Assembly (NCBI RefSeq): GCF_025506275.1
Contig: NZ_QYCP01000082.1
Location: 43,939 to 107,938, forward strand
Length of the DNA: 64,000 nucleotides
Reading direction: 5' to 3'
Source: Brevibacterium permense
GTDB taxonomy: Bacteria > Actinomycetota > Actinomycetes > Actinomycetales > Brevibacteriaceae
Part shown: positions 26,576 to 34,504 of the stretch, one piece after another
How the letters are laid out: each line of letters begins with the position of its first letter
How positions within the stretch are numbered: position 1 is the stretch's first letter
The notes under the pieces: model-generated
What the model was told of the DNA's origin: nothing
The model's input: the letters and a program-made list of their open reading frames with translations, nothing else
The model's database searches: none
Program-made: the position numbers and the translations under genes

Positions 26576-26907
26576 CGTCAGAACCTTCCAGGAGGGCCTT
26601 CCAGCACGGGGCTCAGACTCACCTACGCCACTGTGGCTTCGCGCCGAACCTCATACTGTTTCCGTATCGTGGATCACATTTTCCAAAAATGTAATACTGG
26701 TCACCATGGACCGAATGTTGCCGCATGTCAAATCTGATTGGTCCGCAGCCACCAGCGCGTTTAAGCAACGGTTCAGGGCAACTGTTCGAATTGATATTAG
26801 CTGGTGGCGGAATCAATCGGTGGTCGCAGCACCAGTGTTTTCAACCGAGTGAAACTGCTCGGCAAAGACTTCTGACCGGGCTCTCCAGTCGTGGTCTGGT
26901 TCGGATC
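26576..26907. other. Island right end, NCS2 upstream region
   Basis: About 330 bp between the permease start and the right direct repeat. It must hold the permease promoter and includes the short dyad TGGTCACCA (26698-26706), a partial match to the TTGGT/ACCAA operators. The same 9-mer also occurs inside coding DNA near 49487, so this match alone is weak. No gene seen. Confidence 0.4.
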
Positions 26908-27313
26908 GGTCAACGCGGCGGCCTGAGGTGCGCAGCATCCGCTCGATGAGGTCATCGAGTTCACCGGCGCTGAGCTTCGTCGTTGTCAGCTGGTGGATTC
27001 CGTTGACGGCGATGAAGACTTCGCTCGGGGAGTTCACCCAGATCTCTTCGACGTGCGGATCATCGAAATAGTCCTGCAGGGCACCGAACCCGGAGAGTTG
27101 ATGATCGATATGTCGGAACGTCGCCTCTTTGTCTTCGAGCACGGGGAGATCGGCGAGGAGGCTGCGCTCATCGTATTCGGCGATGACGGTGCGGATGAGC
27201 TCGCGAGAGCGCTGAATATCGGCGCGGGGGTCCACATCGAGATCTCTGATCCGTTTGTGAACCTCGCTGGTGATGACTTCGGTGGCTTCCACTCTGAACC
27301 CTTGCCTGATCAT
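26813..27313 (-). pseudogene. Truncated cpaF duplicate with foreign tail
   Basis: The frame is open for 166 codons. The first roughly 135 match intact cpaF almost exactly (through LDDLIERMLRT) and then run into 31 unrelated residues from island DNA. It lacks Walker A, Walker B and the whole catalytic core, so it cannot be an ATPase. It carries the duplicated upstream region and could still be transcribed. The partial N-terminal domain could in principle interfere with CpaF hexamers, but there is no evidence for that. Confidence 0.93.
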
Positions 27314-27443
27314 TCAACTCACAGTGTGATTTGCTGTTTAATCTATCTGTAGTCGAATGAAGAATCTAGTGAAATCCCAAATCTGTGGATAACCGGGAAT
27401 GAGTTCTGTAAATGCTCACGGTGTAGTTTCACGAATGTCATTG
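26908..27443. repeat. Right copy of 536-bp direct repeat (cpaF 5' end plus upstream region)
   Basis: It corresponds to 11469-12004 in the same orientation, with four differences seen. After 27443 the sequence leaves the repeat and enters prfB-side chromosomal DNA. The DnaA-box-like TGTGGATAA is duplicated at about 27384-27392. Confidence 0.97.
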
Positions 27444-27522
27444 CGGGGCGTTTTCGTCTTGCGCAAAGGTGGGTTTCGGACTATATTTTCCACACCAGTC
27501 TTCGTATGAAGTGACGTGAGCC

Positions 27523-27563
27523 GCGCCGCCGGCGGGATGAATCAGATCTCCCGCCGGCGGCGC
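27523..27563 (+). terminator. Strong 15-bp stem hairpin upstream of prfB
   Basis: GCGCCGCCGGCGGGA (27523-27537) and its perfect complement (27549-27563) are separated by 11 nt and followed by CTTTAAGG. It is a stable hairpin with only a short T run. It may be a terminator of transcription arriving from the left or, with prfB 120 bp downstream, an insulating element. Confidence 0.55.
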
Positions 27564-27686
27564 TTTAAGGGGCCGGGGCGACCGATCGGGGCTTGCCTCG
27601 ACCGATCAGCCCTTGATATCTCAACGGTCGACTGCCTCGGCGCCGTTTCATGCTCGGGGGAGGGCATGCACTAGAATCGGATCATT

Positions 27687-28811
27687 ATGGCCTCCACTGA
27701 TTACTCTTCTGAAATCGCCAACCTCCGCCAGACGTACAAAGCGATTCTCGACGTGTCCGATCTGGACAACCTGCGCGACGAGGTTGCCGAACTCACGGAG
27801 CAGGCGTCGTCGCCGACGTTCTGGGACGACCCTGATTCGGCGCAGAAGACTTCGGCTAAGCTCTCGCACAAGCAGGGCACCCTGGAAAAGCTCGAGAAGT
27901 TCGGTGAGCGGATCGACGATGCCGAGCTGCTCGTCGAGATGTCCCAGGATGAAGGTGACTCGGACTCGCTCGAAGAGGCTGACCGTGACATCAGGAAGCT
28001 GCGCGATCAGTTGGCCGAACTCGAGATCTCGACCCTGCTCAGCCATGAATATGATGAGCGCTCCGCCGTCGTGACCGTGCGGTCGGGTGCCGGCGGCGAC
28101 GACGCGACCGACTGGGCGCAGATGCTCACCCGCATGTACGTCCGGTGGGCGGAGAACCGCGGATACAAGGTCCAGGAGCTCGACACCTCCTATGCCGAAG
28201 GTGCGGGCATCAAATCCGCGACTATCCAGATCGACGCACCCTACGCCTACGGCACGTTGTCGGTCGAAGCGGGCACTCACCGTCTCGTCCGGATCAGCCC
28301 CTTCGACAACCAGGGCCGCCGCCAGACCTCCTTCGCCGCCGTCGAGGTGGTCCCGCTCATCGAATCGACCGACCATGTCGAGATCGACGAGAACGATCTG
28401 CGCATCGACGTCTACCGGTCCTCGGGCCCCGGTGGGCAGTCGGTGAACACGACTGACTCGGCCGTGCGCATCACGCACATCCCCACCGGCGTGGTCGTGA
28501 GCATGCAGAACGAGAAGTCCCAGATCCAGAACCGTGAGGCCGCGATGCGTGTCCTCCAGTCGCGACTGCTCGACCTCAAGCGCCAGGAAGAGGCCGCGCA
28601 GAAGAAGGAGCTGGCCGGCGATATCAAGGCCAGCTGGGGCGATCAGATGCGCTCCTATGTCACCCATCCGTACCAAATGGTCAAGGACCTGCGCACCGGC
28701 TACGAGGTGAACAACCCCTCGGCCGTCTTCGACGGTGACCTCGACGGACTCATCGAAGCCGGCATCCGCTGGCGCAAGGAACAGGAGATGGCCGAAGAGG
28801 CCGAGGCCTGA
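27687..28811 (+). CDS. prfB: Peptide chain release factor 2
   Basis: The product is 374 aa, full-length RF2. It has the RF2 anticodon-type SPF motif ([15 protein letters not shown]) and the catalytic GGQ (GPGGQSVNT near residue 248), which triggers peptide release at UGA/UAA. No internal in-frame stop is present, so the programmed +1 frameshift of enterobacterial prfB is absent, as is usual in actinobacteria. TAGAAT at 27672-27677 lies only about 10 nt before the ATG and there is no Shine-Dalgarno, so the mRNA is probably leaderless. It is followed by ftsE. Confidence 0.97.
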   Translation: MASTDYSSEIANLRQTYKAILDVSDLDNLRDEVAELTEQASSPTFWDDPDSAQKTSAKLSHKQGTLEKLEKFGERIDDAELLVEMSQDEGDSDSLEEADRDIRKLRDQLAELEISTLLSHEYDERSAVVTVRSGAGGDDATDWAQMLTRMYVRWAENRGYKVQELDTSYAEGAGIKSATIQIDAPYAYGTLSVEAGTHRLVRISPFDNQGRRQTSFAAVEVVPLIESTDHVEIDENDLRIDVYRSSGPGGQSVNTTDSAVRITHIPTGVVVSMQNEKSQIQNREAAMRVLQSRLLDLKRQEEAAQKKELAGDIKASWGDQMRSYVTHPYQMVKDLRTGYEVNNPSAVFDGDLDGLIEAGIRWRKEQEMAEEAEA

Positions 28812-29014
28812 CTCTTCGAGCAACGGTACCGAGCTGTCTCACTCGGTCGATGGCCGACTGAGGGTCGGCCGCCTCGGCGAGGTTTCGACCATCACCGAGG
28901 CGACTGTGAACTTCATCAGATCGCAACACACGCCCGGCCGCCTCCGCGAACATCACGGAACTGTTACGTACAGTGGAAGCGGCCGAGCCACCCGCAACAT
29001 GATTGAAGACCGAC

Positions 29015-29704
29015 TTGATCAGATTCGACTCCGTTTCGAAGTCCTACGACACACGTTCCCGCAAAGCACTCGATGACATCTCCTTCGAGGCTGACCGCGG
29101 GGAATTCGTGTTCCTCGTCGGGGCGTCCGGCTCGGGGAAGTCCACGGTCATCCGACTCATCCTGCGCGAAGAGGTCCCCAGCTCCGGTCGCATCCACATC
29201 GCCGGAAAATCCGTGGTGAAGATGCCCAGCTGGAAGGTGCCCTACCTGCGGCGGGGGATCGGAACCGTGTTCCAGGACTTCCGCCTGCTGCCGAACAAGA
29301 CCGTGTTCGCGAATGTGGCCTTCGCACTCCAAGTGATCGGAAAATCCCGCGCGGCCATGTCGACTCTCGTCCCCGACGTCCTCGAGACCGTGGGTCTGGC
29401 CGGCAAGGAGAAGCGGTACCCCAGTGAGCTCTCCGGCGGTGAGCAGCAGCGTGTGGCCATCGCCCGCGCCGTGGTCAACAAGCCCGGAATCCTGCTCGCC
29501 GACGAGCCGACGGGCAACCTCGACCCGGCGACGAGCGCTGACATCATGAACGTTCTCGAGAAGATCAACCGCAACGGCACCACTGTGCTCATGGCCACCC
29601 ACGACGGAGAGATCGTCAATCGGATGCGCCGGAGAGTCATCGAACTGCGCGAAGGCGAAATCGTCCGCGACGTCGAAGACGGCACTTACGGAGTCGCATC
29701 ATGA
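29015..29704 (+). CDS. ftsE: Cell division ATP-binding protein FtsE
   Basis: The product is 229 aa if translation starts at TTG 29015, which gives the family N-terminus [15 protein letters not shown] 29003 is the alternative. Walker A is GASGSGKST near residue 38. The Q-loop [21 protein letters not shown] is highly typical of FtsE, followed by signature [14 protein letters not shown] and Walker [14 protein letters not shown]. FtsE pairs with FtsX to transmit cytoplasmic signals to a periplasmic or extracellular peptidoglycan hydrolase at the septum. It overlaps ftsX by 4 bp. Confidence 0.95.
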   Translation: MIRFDSVSKSYDTRSRKALDDISFEADRGEFVFLVGASGSGKSTVIRLILREEVPSSGRIHIAGKSVVKMPSWKVPYLRRGIGTVFQDFRLLPNKTVFANVAFALQVIGKSRAAMSTLVPDVLETVGLAGKEKRYPSELSGGEQQRVAIARAVVNKPGILLADEPTGNLDPATSADIMNVLEKINRNGTTVLMATHDGEIVNRMRRRVIELREGEIVRDVEDGTYGVAS

Positions 29705-30615
29705 GGGCCGGTTTCATCCTCTCCGAAGTCTGGTCGGGTCTGCGCCGGAACTTCTCCATGGTCATCTCTGTCGTGCTCGTGACCTTCGTGTCCCTGCTCT
29801 TCGTCGGTGCCGCGATCCTGCTGCAGATGCAGGTCGGGCAGATGAAGGACTTCTGGTATGACCGCGTGCAGGTCTCCGTGTTCCTGTGCCCGCCTGATTC
29901 GGAGGCGACGAACTGCGTCGACGGTGAGGTCACGGGAGACCAGAAGGGTCAGATTCGGTCCGAACTGGAAAGCTCCGATCTGGCCCCCTACGTCGACAAG
30001 GTCTACTTCGAAGACAAGACCGAGGCCTACGAGCACTTCCAGGACCAGTTCAAGGGCACCAGCCTCGAAGGCACCGTGCCCAAGGACGAGATGAACGAGT
30101 CCTTCCGGGTCAAACTCAAGGATGCCGAGAAGTACGACATCATCAAGGAGACGTTCTCGTCGACTCCCGGGGTGGAAGAGGTCGTCGACCAGAATCAGCT
30201 GCTCGACCGTCTGTTCGGGGTGCTGAATATCGCGACCATCGTGGCGATCGCGATCGCCGGCATCATGCTGCTGTGCGCGATGCTGCTCATCGCCACCACT
30301 ATTCGACTCTCCGCGTTCTCGAGACGCCGGGAGACCGGCATCATGAGGCTCGTCGGCGCGTCGAACACCTTCATCCAGATGCCGTTCCTGCTCGAGGGCG
30401 TCATCGCCTCGGCCGTCGGTGCGACGCTGTCCGCCGGTGCTCTGGGACTGCTCGTCCACTTCGGAGTCAGCGGTTGGCTGCAGTCGCAGGCGACGGGATT
30501 CAGCCTCATCTCCGGATGGGACGTTCTCCTCATCACCCCTGTGCTCATCATCATCGGCGTGCTCATGGCCGGAGCGTCGTCGCTGATCACGCTGAACAAG
30601 TACACGAAGGTCTGA
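29701..30615 (+). CDS. ftsX: Cell division permease-like protein FtsX
   Basis: The product is 304 aa. An N-terminal helix ([22 protein letters not shown]) precedes an extracellular domain containing the conserved actinobacterial [13 protein letters not shown] with an added Cys pair. Three C-terminal helices follow ([52 protein letters not shown]), with [27 protein letters not shown] between them. FtsX anchors FtsE and controls a peptidoglycan hydrolase; the M23 protein 1 bp downstream is the obvious partner. Confidence 0.95.
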   Translation: MRAGFILSEVWSGLRRNFSMVISVVLVTFVSLLFVGAAILLQMQVGQMKDFWYDRVQVSVFLCPPDSEATNCVDGEVTGDQKGQIRSELESSDLAPYVDKVYFEDKTEAYEHFQDQFKGTSLEGTVPKDEMNESFRVKLKDAEKYDIIKETFSSTPGVEEVVDQNQLLDRLFGVLNIATIVAIAIAGIMLLCAMLLIATTIRLSAFSRRRETGIMRLVGASNTFIQMPFLLEGVIASAVGATLSAGALGLLVHFGVSGWLQSQATGFSLISGWDVLLITPVLIIIGVLMAGASSLITLNKYTKV

Positions 30616-30616
30616 G

Positions 30617-31846
30617 ATGAGACGCAGACTCGGACTCGTCCTCACGGCAGCCGCGCTGGCAGTGGTCATGCCGGTCACCTCGGTGGTGGCCGATCCTCGC
30701 GACGATAAGAGCGAGGTCGACGAACGCGTCAAGGAGCTCCAGCAGGAGTTCGAAGGTCTCGACGAGGACCTGGCCCGCGTCATCGCCGAACGCGATGCGG
30801 CGCAGGAGAAGCTGCCGGATGCCGAAGCCGAATCGAAGGCCGCCGACGATGCGCTGGCTGAGGCGATCGAGAAGGATGAGGACATGGCCGCGCGCCTGAC
30901 CTCGGCGGAGAACGCGCAGAAGGATCTCAAGGACACGATCAAGTCCGGCACGGAGGAGATCGGCAAGCACAAGACCTCGGCGGCCCGCATCGGAAGACAG
31001 GCCTATCAGAACTCGGGCATCACCTCCGATCTGGCGATGCTGCTTCAGATGGCCGAGGGCACGAGCGCCGACGGCGGCATCGGCCGCGTCGACTCGGCGG
31101 TGCGGTCTCAGCAGCGCACGATCGACAAACTCTCCGAACAGCGGGCGCTGAACAAGAACAACGAAGAGCGGCTCTCGGGCGTGACCGAGAAGATCTCCGA
31201 CCTCAAGGACGAAGCCGCCGAGGCGGTGCTGGCCAAAGAGGCCGCGCAGGTCGATGCGAAGAAGAAGGCCGACAGCCTCAACGACCTCATCTCCGCGAAG
31301 GACGATGCGGAGAAGACGATCTCCGACAACAAGGACAAGACCGAGAAGCAGCTGGCCGATGAGAAGGCCGAGCAGGACCGGTTGGCCGAGAAGGTCCGGG
31401 AATGGGAGAAAGAGCAGGAGAAGAAGGGCAAGTTCGTCTTCGGTGACGGAGTCCTGGCCAATCCGGCCAAGGGATACCCGACGACGTCTCCGTTCGGATA
31501 CCGCGTCCACCCGATCACCGGTGCACGGAAGCTGCACACCGGAATGGATTTCGGCGTTCCCTGCGGAACCCCGATCCGCTCGGCCGGCGACGGAATCGTC
31601 GTCACCTCCGGCTGGACCGGCGGATACGGCAACCGCGTCGTCATCTCCCACGGCAAGATCAAGGGCAAATCGATCGCGTCGACGTACAACCACAATACGA
31701 AGCTCAAGGTCCACGACGGGCAGAGGATCAAGAAGGGCGACATCATCTCGTACTCCGGTACGACGGGAGCGTCGACCGGCTGCCACCTGCACTTCGAGAT
31801 CATGGAGAACGGCGGCTACGTCGACCCCAAACCGTTCATCTTCTAA
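30617..31846 (+). CDS. M23 peptidase with coiled coil, probable FtsX-controlled hydrolase
   Basis: The product is 409 aa. A Sec signal peptide (RRLGLVLTAAALAVVMPVTSVVA) is followed by a long Lys/Glu/Asp-rich coiled coil (about residues 35-270), then a LytM/M23 domain. Zn ligands are visible as HTGMD near 307-311 and CHLHFEI near 390; GYGNRVVISHG lies between them. The coiled-coil plus M23 layout is that of EnvC/PcsB-type partners of FtsEX. Immediate adjacency to ftsX supports FtsEX-gated cell-wall cleavage at division. The stop codon is also the first triplet of a 69-bp palindromic repeat. Confidence 0.92.
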   Translation: MRRRLGLVLTAAALAVVMPVTSVVADPRDDKSEVDERVKELQQEFEGLDEDLARVIAERDAAQEKLPDAEAESKAADDALAEAIEKDEDMAARLTSAENAQKDLKDTIKSGTEEIGKHKTSAARIGRQAYQNSGITSDLAMLLQMAEGTSADGGIGRVDSAVRSQQRTIDKLSEQRALNKNNEERLSGVTEKISDLKDEAAEAVLAKEAAQVDAKKKADSLNDLISAKDDAEKTISDNKDKTEKQLADEKAEQDRLAEKVREWEKEQEKKGKFVFGDGVLANPAKGYPTTSPFGYRVHPITGARKLHTGMDFGVPCGTPIRSAGDGIVVTSGWTGGYGNRVVISHGKIKGKSIASTYNHNTKLKVHDGQRIKKGDIISYSGTTGASTGCHLHFEIMENGGYVDPKPFIF

Positions 31847-31912
31847 TTGCTACCTGACGGCTGCCCAGCAACCTCGCGCGAGGTAGCTGGGCCGCCGTCA
31901 GGTAGTTCTGGG
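31844..31912 (+). repeat. 69-bp stop-anchored palindromic repeat, copy A
   Basis: It begins with the TAA stop of the M23 gene (TAATTG), holds a 56-bp inverted repeat at 31850-31905 with one mismatched position pair on each arm, and ends TTCTGGG. The second copy at 39488-39556 lies in the opposite orientation and also starts at a gene's stop codon. The structure could act as a transcription terminator. Confidence 0.9.
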
Positions 31913-32009
31913 AGGGGACGGGCGTGCGGAAGGGCGGCGATGGGATAGAATTGATGGCTGTGCCCGCAAACGCGTGCACAGGTGATCGGGAGCAGAGAGG
32001 AGGCCGGTC

Positions 32010-32480
32010 ATGCCGAAGGACACAGGCAAGAAAGTCATTGCGAGGAACCGCAAGGCGCGCCACGACTATCACATCGAAGACACGTGGGAGGCCGGACTCG
32101 TACTCACCGGCACCGAGGTGAAATCGCTGCGCGAAGGTCGAGCCTCGCTCACCGACGGCTTCGCCCTCATCTTCCAGAATGAGGCCTGGTTGGAGAACGT
32201 CTACATTCCCGAATATCTGCAGGGGACGTGGACGAATCACTCGGCCCGCCGCCGTCGGAAGTTGTTGCTTCACCGCGAGGAGATCCTCAAGATCTCGCAG
32301 AAGGTCAAGGAATCCGGCCGGACCCTGGTCCCGCTGGAGCTGTACTTCGACGGCTCGCGCGTCAAGGTCGAGATCGCTCTGGCCCGCGGTAAGCGCGAAT
32401 GGGATAAGCGTCAGGCTCTGCGCGAGGCGCAGGACAAGCGCGAAGCCGAACGCGCCATGAAGTCCAAGCAGTACCTGTAA
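32010..32480 (+). CDS. smpB: SsrA-binding protein SmpB
   Basis: The product is 156 aa with GGAGG before the ATG. It has the canonical [20 protein letters not shown] start, [21 protein letters not shown], and a C-terminal tail ([20 protein letters not shown]) that mimics the missing tmRNA anticodon stem in the ribosome. SmpB brings tmRNA to stalled ribosomes for trans-translation. The ssrA gene follows 220 bp downstream, as expected for the pair. Confidence 0.97.
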   Translation: MPKDTGKKVIARNRKARHDYHIEDTWEAGLVLTGTEVKSLREGRASLTDGFALIFQNEAWLENVYIPEYLQGTWTNHSARRRRKLLLHREEILKISQKVKESGRTLVPLELYFDGSRVKVEIALARGKREWDKRQALREAQDKREAERAMKSKQYL

Positions 32481-32493
32481 GGGTTGGTCGACG

Positions 32494-32519
32494 GCGGGTT
32501 CGATTCCCGCCATCTCCAC
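32494..32519 (+). repeat. Perfect 26-bp copy of the ssrA 3' end, between smpB and ssrA
   Basis: It is identical over 26 bp to 33052-33077, the T-arm and 3' acceptor strand of tmRNA (GGTTCGATTCC through CATCTCCAC). Only the 3' part is present, and no tRNA body precedes it. It starts 14 bp after the smpB stop. This is the signature of an attachment-site relic or a partial ssrA duplication. Confidence 0.9.
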
Positions 32520-32701
32520 CGTCTCCCGGTTCCGTCGCCGAGGCGGCCGGAGCGCATCCGCGCACGCCCGGTCACATATTCGCGGAGTTCAGGGAATGCA
32601 ATTGGCTCGGTCTGCGTTGTACGAGTATGCTGGAGTATCTGATCGGCACCAGCAGCCGCCTCGGCGGATGAAACAGCTGATCAGGATTGGTAACAGAATA
32701 T

Positions 32702-33077
32702 GGGGATGATCGGTTTCGACGTTGGACACTGCGTCGGGAGAAGCGGGCCGAGAATGCAGAGTCATCTCGTTAATGTCCTCTGCAAAACAATAGGTGCTAA
32801 GTCTAACAACCGCACCGATTTCGCCCTCGCTGCCTGATAGAGCGCGAGCTGCGAATCCGTCAGCCTAGAGTTGCCTCTGCTCTAGATCCTGGCGTCGCTT
32901 AAGAGGCCACTGCTTCAGGCACATGTTGGGGGTGCCTGAGGGACTTTCACTCAACTCCGTTCGTTGGCTTACGTGTTCGTGCGATAGCCAGAACCTAAGA
33001 CACTAGTTCACGAACTGCGCCCGGAGAAGTCCTGACAATCTGCCGACGGACGCGGGTTCGATTCCCGCCATCTCCAC
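32702..33077 (+). ncRNA. ssrA: Transfer-messenger RNA (tmRNA)
   Basis: The 5' end GGGGATGATCGGTTTCGACG is the universal tmRNA start. GGGGATG pairs with CATCTCC at the 3' end to form the acceptor stem (one G-U), and the T-loop GGTTCGATTCC is present. The tag frame at 32796-32837 encodes AKSNNRTDFALAA then stop. CCA is not encoded (the gene reads ACG after the stem), so it must be added. It rescues stalled ribosomes with SmpB and marks the product for proteolysis. Confidence 0.97.
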
Positions 33078-33084
33078 GTGTCAC

Positions 33085-33116
33085 AGCCCCGGATTCCGCA
33101 AGGATCCGGGGCTTTT
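33085..33116 (+). terminator. Rho-independent terminator of ssrA
   Basis: AGCCCCGGAT and ATCCGGGGCT form a 10-bp stem with a 9-nt loop, followed by TTTT. It lies 8 bp after the tmRNA 3' end. Confidence 0.88.
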
Positions 33117-33281
33117 CGCTGTCCGGAAGTCCCCAGACCTGCAGTTTCACCACATCGACACCGGTGAACACCATCGCCGAGACGGCCGGACAGGGCCGTT
33201 CCCGTCGGTCCCTTGGAGAGCGGCTGAGTTCAGCCCCGATGAGATACGGTGGATCCGAGTTCAGAGAGGGGACCGGTACCG

Positions 33282-33635
33282 ATGTTCTATCCGCCGCTGA
33301 TCGGCTATCTGCTCCTTGCCGTTGTCTGCGTCGTTCTCGTGTTGGTCATCCGCGGCGACCGTCTGCCCCGCAATCGTGTAATCGGAATCCGGTCGGCGCT
33401 GACGCTGCGGTCCGAGGTTGCTTGGAAAGCTGGCCACCGTGCGGCGATTCCCATGCTCATCACCATCAGCATCATCGCCGTCGGGTTCTCGACTGCACTG
33501 TTGAGCGTTGAGAAATTTGCCTGGCCGAAGGCAGTCGGAGCCGTTCTCGCGGTCTCGGGTTGGCTGCTCATCCTCGGCCTCTTTGTCAGAGTCTGGACGA
33601 GGGCCAACCGCGCGGCGCGGTCCGCAGACAACTGA
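33282..33635 (+). CDS. SdpI-family-like small membrane protein
   Basis: The product is 117 aa from ATG 33282 (MFYPPLIGYLL), downstream of AGAGGGG. It has three hydrophobic segments (LIGYLLLAVVCVVLVLVI, IPMLITISIIAVGFSTALL, AVGAVLAVSGWLLILGLFV). Between the first two lies NRVIGIRSALTLRSEVAWKAGHRAA, which matches the SdpI/YhfL loop 'NxxxGxRTxxTxxSExxWxxxH'. SdpI confers immunity to the SdpC toxin in Bacillus; in actinobacteria the family's role is mostly unknown. No toxin gene is adjacent. Confidence 0.75.
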   Translation: MFYPPLIGYLLLAVVCVVLVLVIRGDRLPRNRVIGIRSALTLRSEVAWKAGHRAAIPMLITISIIAVGFSTALLSVEKFAWPKAVGAVLAVSGWLLILGLFVRVWTRANRAARSADN

Positions 33636-33867
33636 CCTGCCACGGCGACGACCGCCATACAGTTGTCCGGGCACCCACTTCGCGACGCCCTCGCGAGACC
33701 CCGGAGTTCCGACCACTCGGCCGATCACGATCAGCCATTCGGCCGAGGTCCGGCCTGCCTGAAACGGGAAGGATCGAGGGTGTCAGACAGCAGCCACGCG
33801 CCGGCCGAGAAACCCCGGCCCAGCACAGTGACTGCTCACTCCGATCCGATAAGGACGCTCCACACTC

Positions 33868-34425
33868 ATGAAGAAGGCACTCATCGCCCTCGGCACCATC
33901 GTCATCATCCTCATCGCTCTCATCGGCGGACTCATCGTGGCTGAGAACCGTGCGAAAGTCGCACTCGAAGCCGACGTCGCCGACTACCTGGACGGTTGCG
34001 CGATCAGCCCCGACACGATCGACGTTCACGGTCGCCCCTACCTGCTCTATGCCACACAGCACACTGCAGACCTCAGCTACGTCGATCTCGACCCAGCGAA
34101 GGGAACGAGCAAGGATCAGGTTCTCGTCCACCACCTCGTCGACGGCCACGCCGACCGGCTCACCCGCTTCATCACCTTCGACTACCCGTCAGGCCAGGTC
34201 CGGCCGGTGAAGAATCCCGATGACTCCTACACCGATGTGGCTATCATCGACGGCAAGAGGGTGACCTTCTCCGCCCGGGCGGAAGGCAACCGGCTCGATG
34301 TTCTCGCCGATGGGCTTTCCCTCACCGACCGCGCCCTGCCGCAGGCGGCCGAAGTGCGGAACGTGTCCGCGGGAGATGATGGCGTGCTCGTCGAGGTCGA
34401 ATACGCTGACACCGACTGCCGCTGA
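33868..34425 (+). CDS. LmeA-like DUF2993 phospholipid-binding protein
   Basis: The product is 185 aa. An N-terminal signal anchor (ALIALGTIVIILIALIGGLIVA) precedes a beta-rich domain. The sequence CAISPDTIDVHGRPYLLYAT matches the DUF2993/LmeA motif (GxPFLTQ-like), and the length fits. LmeA of mycobacteria binds phosphatidylinositides and supports mannan/lipomannan elongation in the envelope. AAGGA lies before the ATG. It sits alone between the SdpI-like gene and the two-component system. Confidence 0.75.
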   Translation: MKKALIALGTIVIILIALIGGLIVAENRAKVALEADVADYLDGCAISPDTIDVHGRPYLLYATQHTADLSYVDLDPAKGTSKDQVLVHHLVDGHADRLTRFITFDYPSGQVRPVKNPDDSYTDVAIIDGKRVTFSARAEGNRLDVLADGLSLTDRALPQAAEVRNVSAGDDGVLVEVEYADTDCR

Positions 34426-34504
34426 TACGGTCAGCGCAGCGCACGACAATGCCGAACCCGAGAAACCAGAACCTGGCATCCGGCGTTGACTAGACTGTGA
34501 GCAA

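Larger units (their letters stand above)
12005..26907. mobile_element. Accessory island integrated at the cpaF 5' region
   Basis: These 14.9 kb lie between two 536-bp direct repeats of cpaF-upstream DNA. The left repeat continues into an intact cpaF and the right repeat into the prfB side. That is the geometry of a single-crossover (Campbell-type) integration of a circle carrying the 536-bp homology. Cargo: a small ORF, lsr2, a PadR/ABC exporter operon, a dead IS3 element, a deaminase, an ankyrin lipoprotein, TetR/NCS1/amidohydrolase, and an NCS2 permease. Long intergenic stretches are visibly more AT-rich than the flanks. No integrase, relaxase or replication gene was recognised. Confidence 0.75.

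Noticed and set aside
27687..28811. Programmed frameshift in prfB
   Set aside because: The frame is continuous with no internal UGA near codon 25, as in other actinobacteria.
32481..32520. Possible tRNA gene after smpB
   Set aside because: Only the T-arm and the 3' acceptor strand are present; no D-arm, anticodon arm or 5' acceptor strand precedes it inside the smpB tail. It is a copy of the ssrA 3' end.
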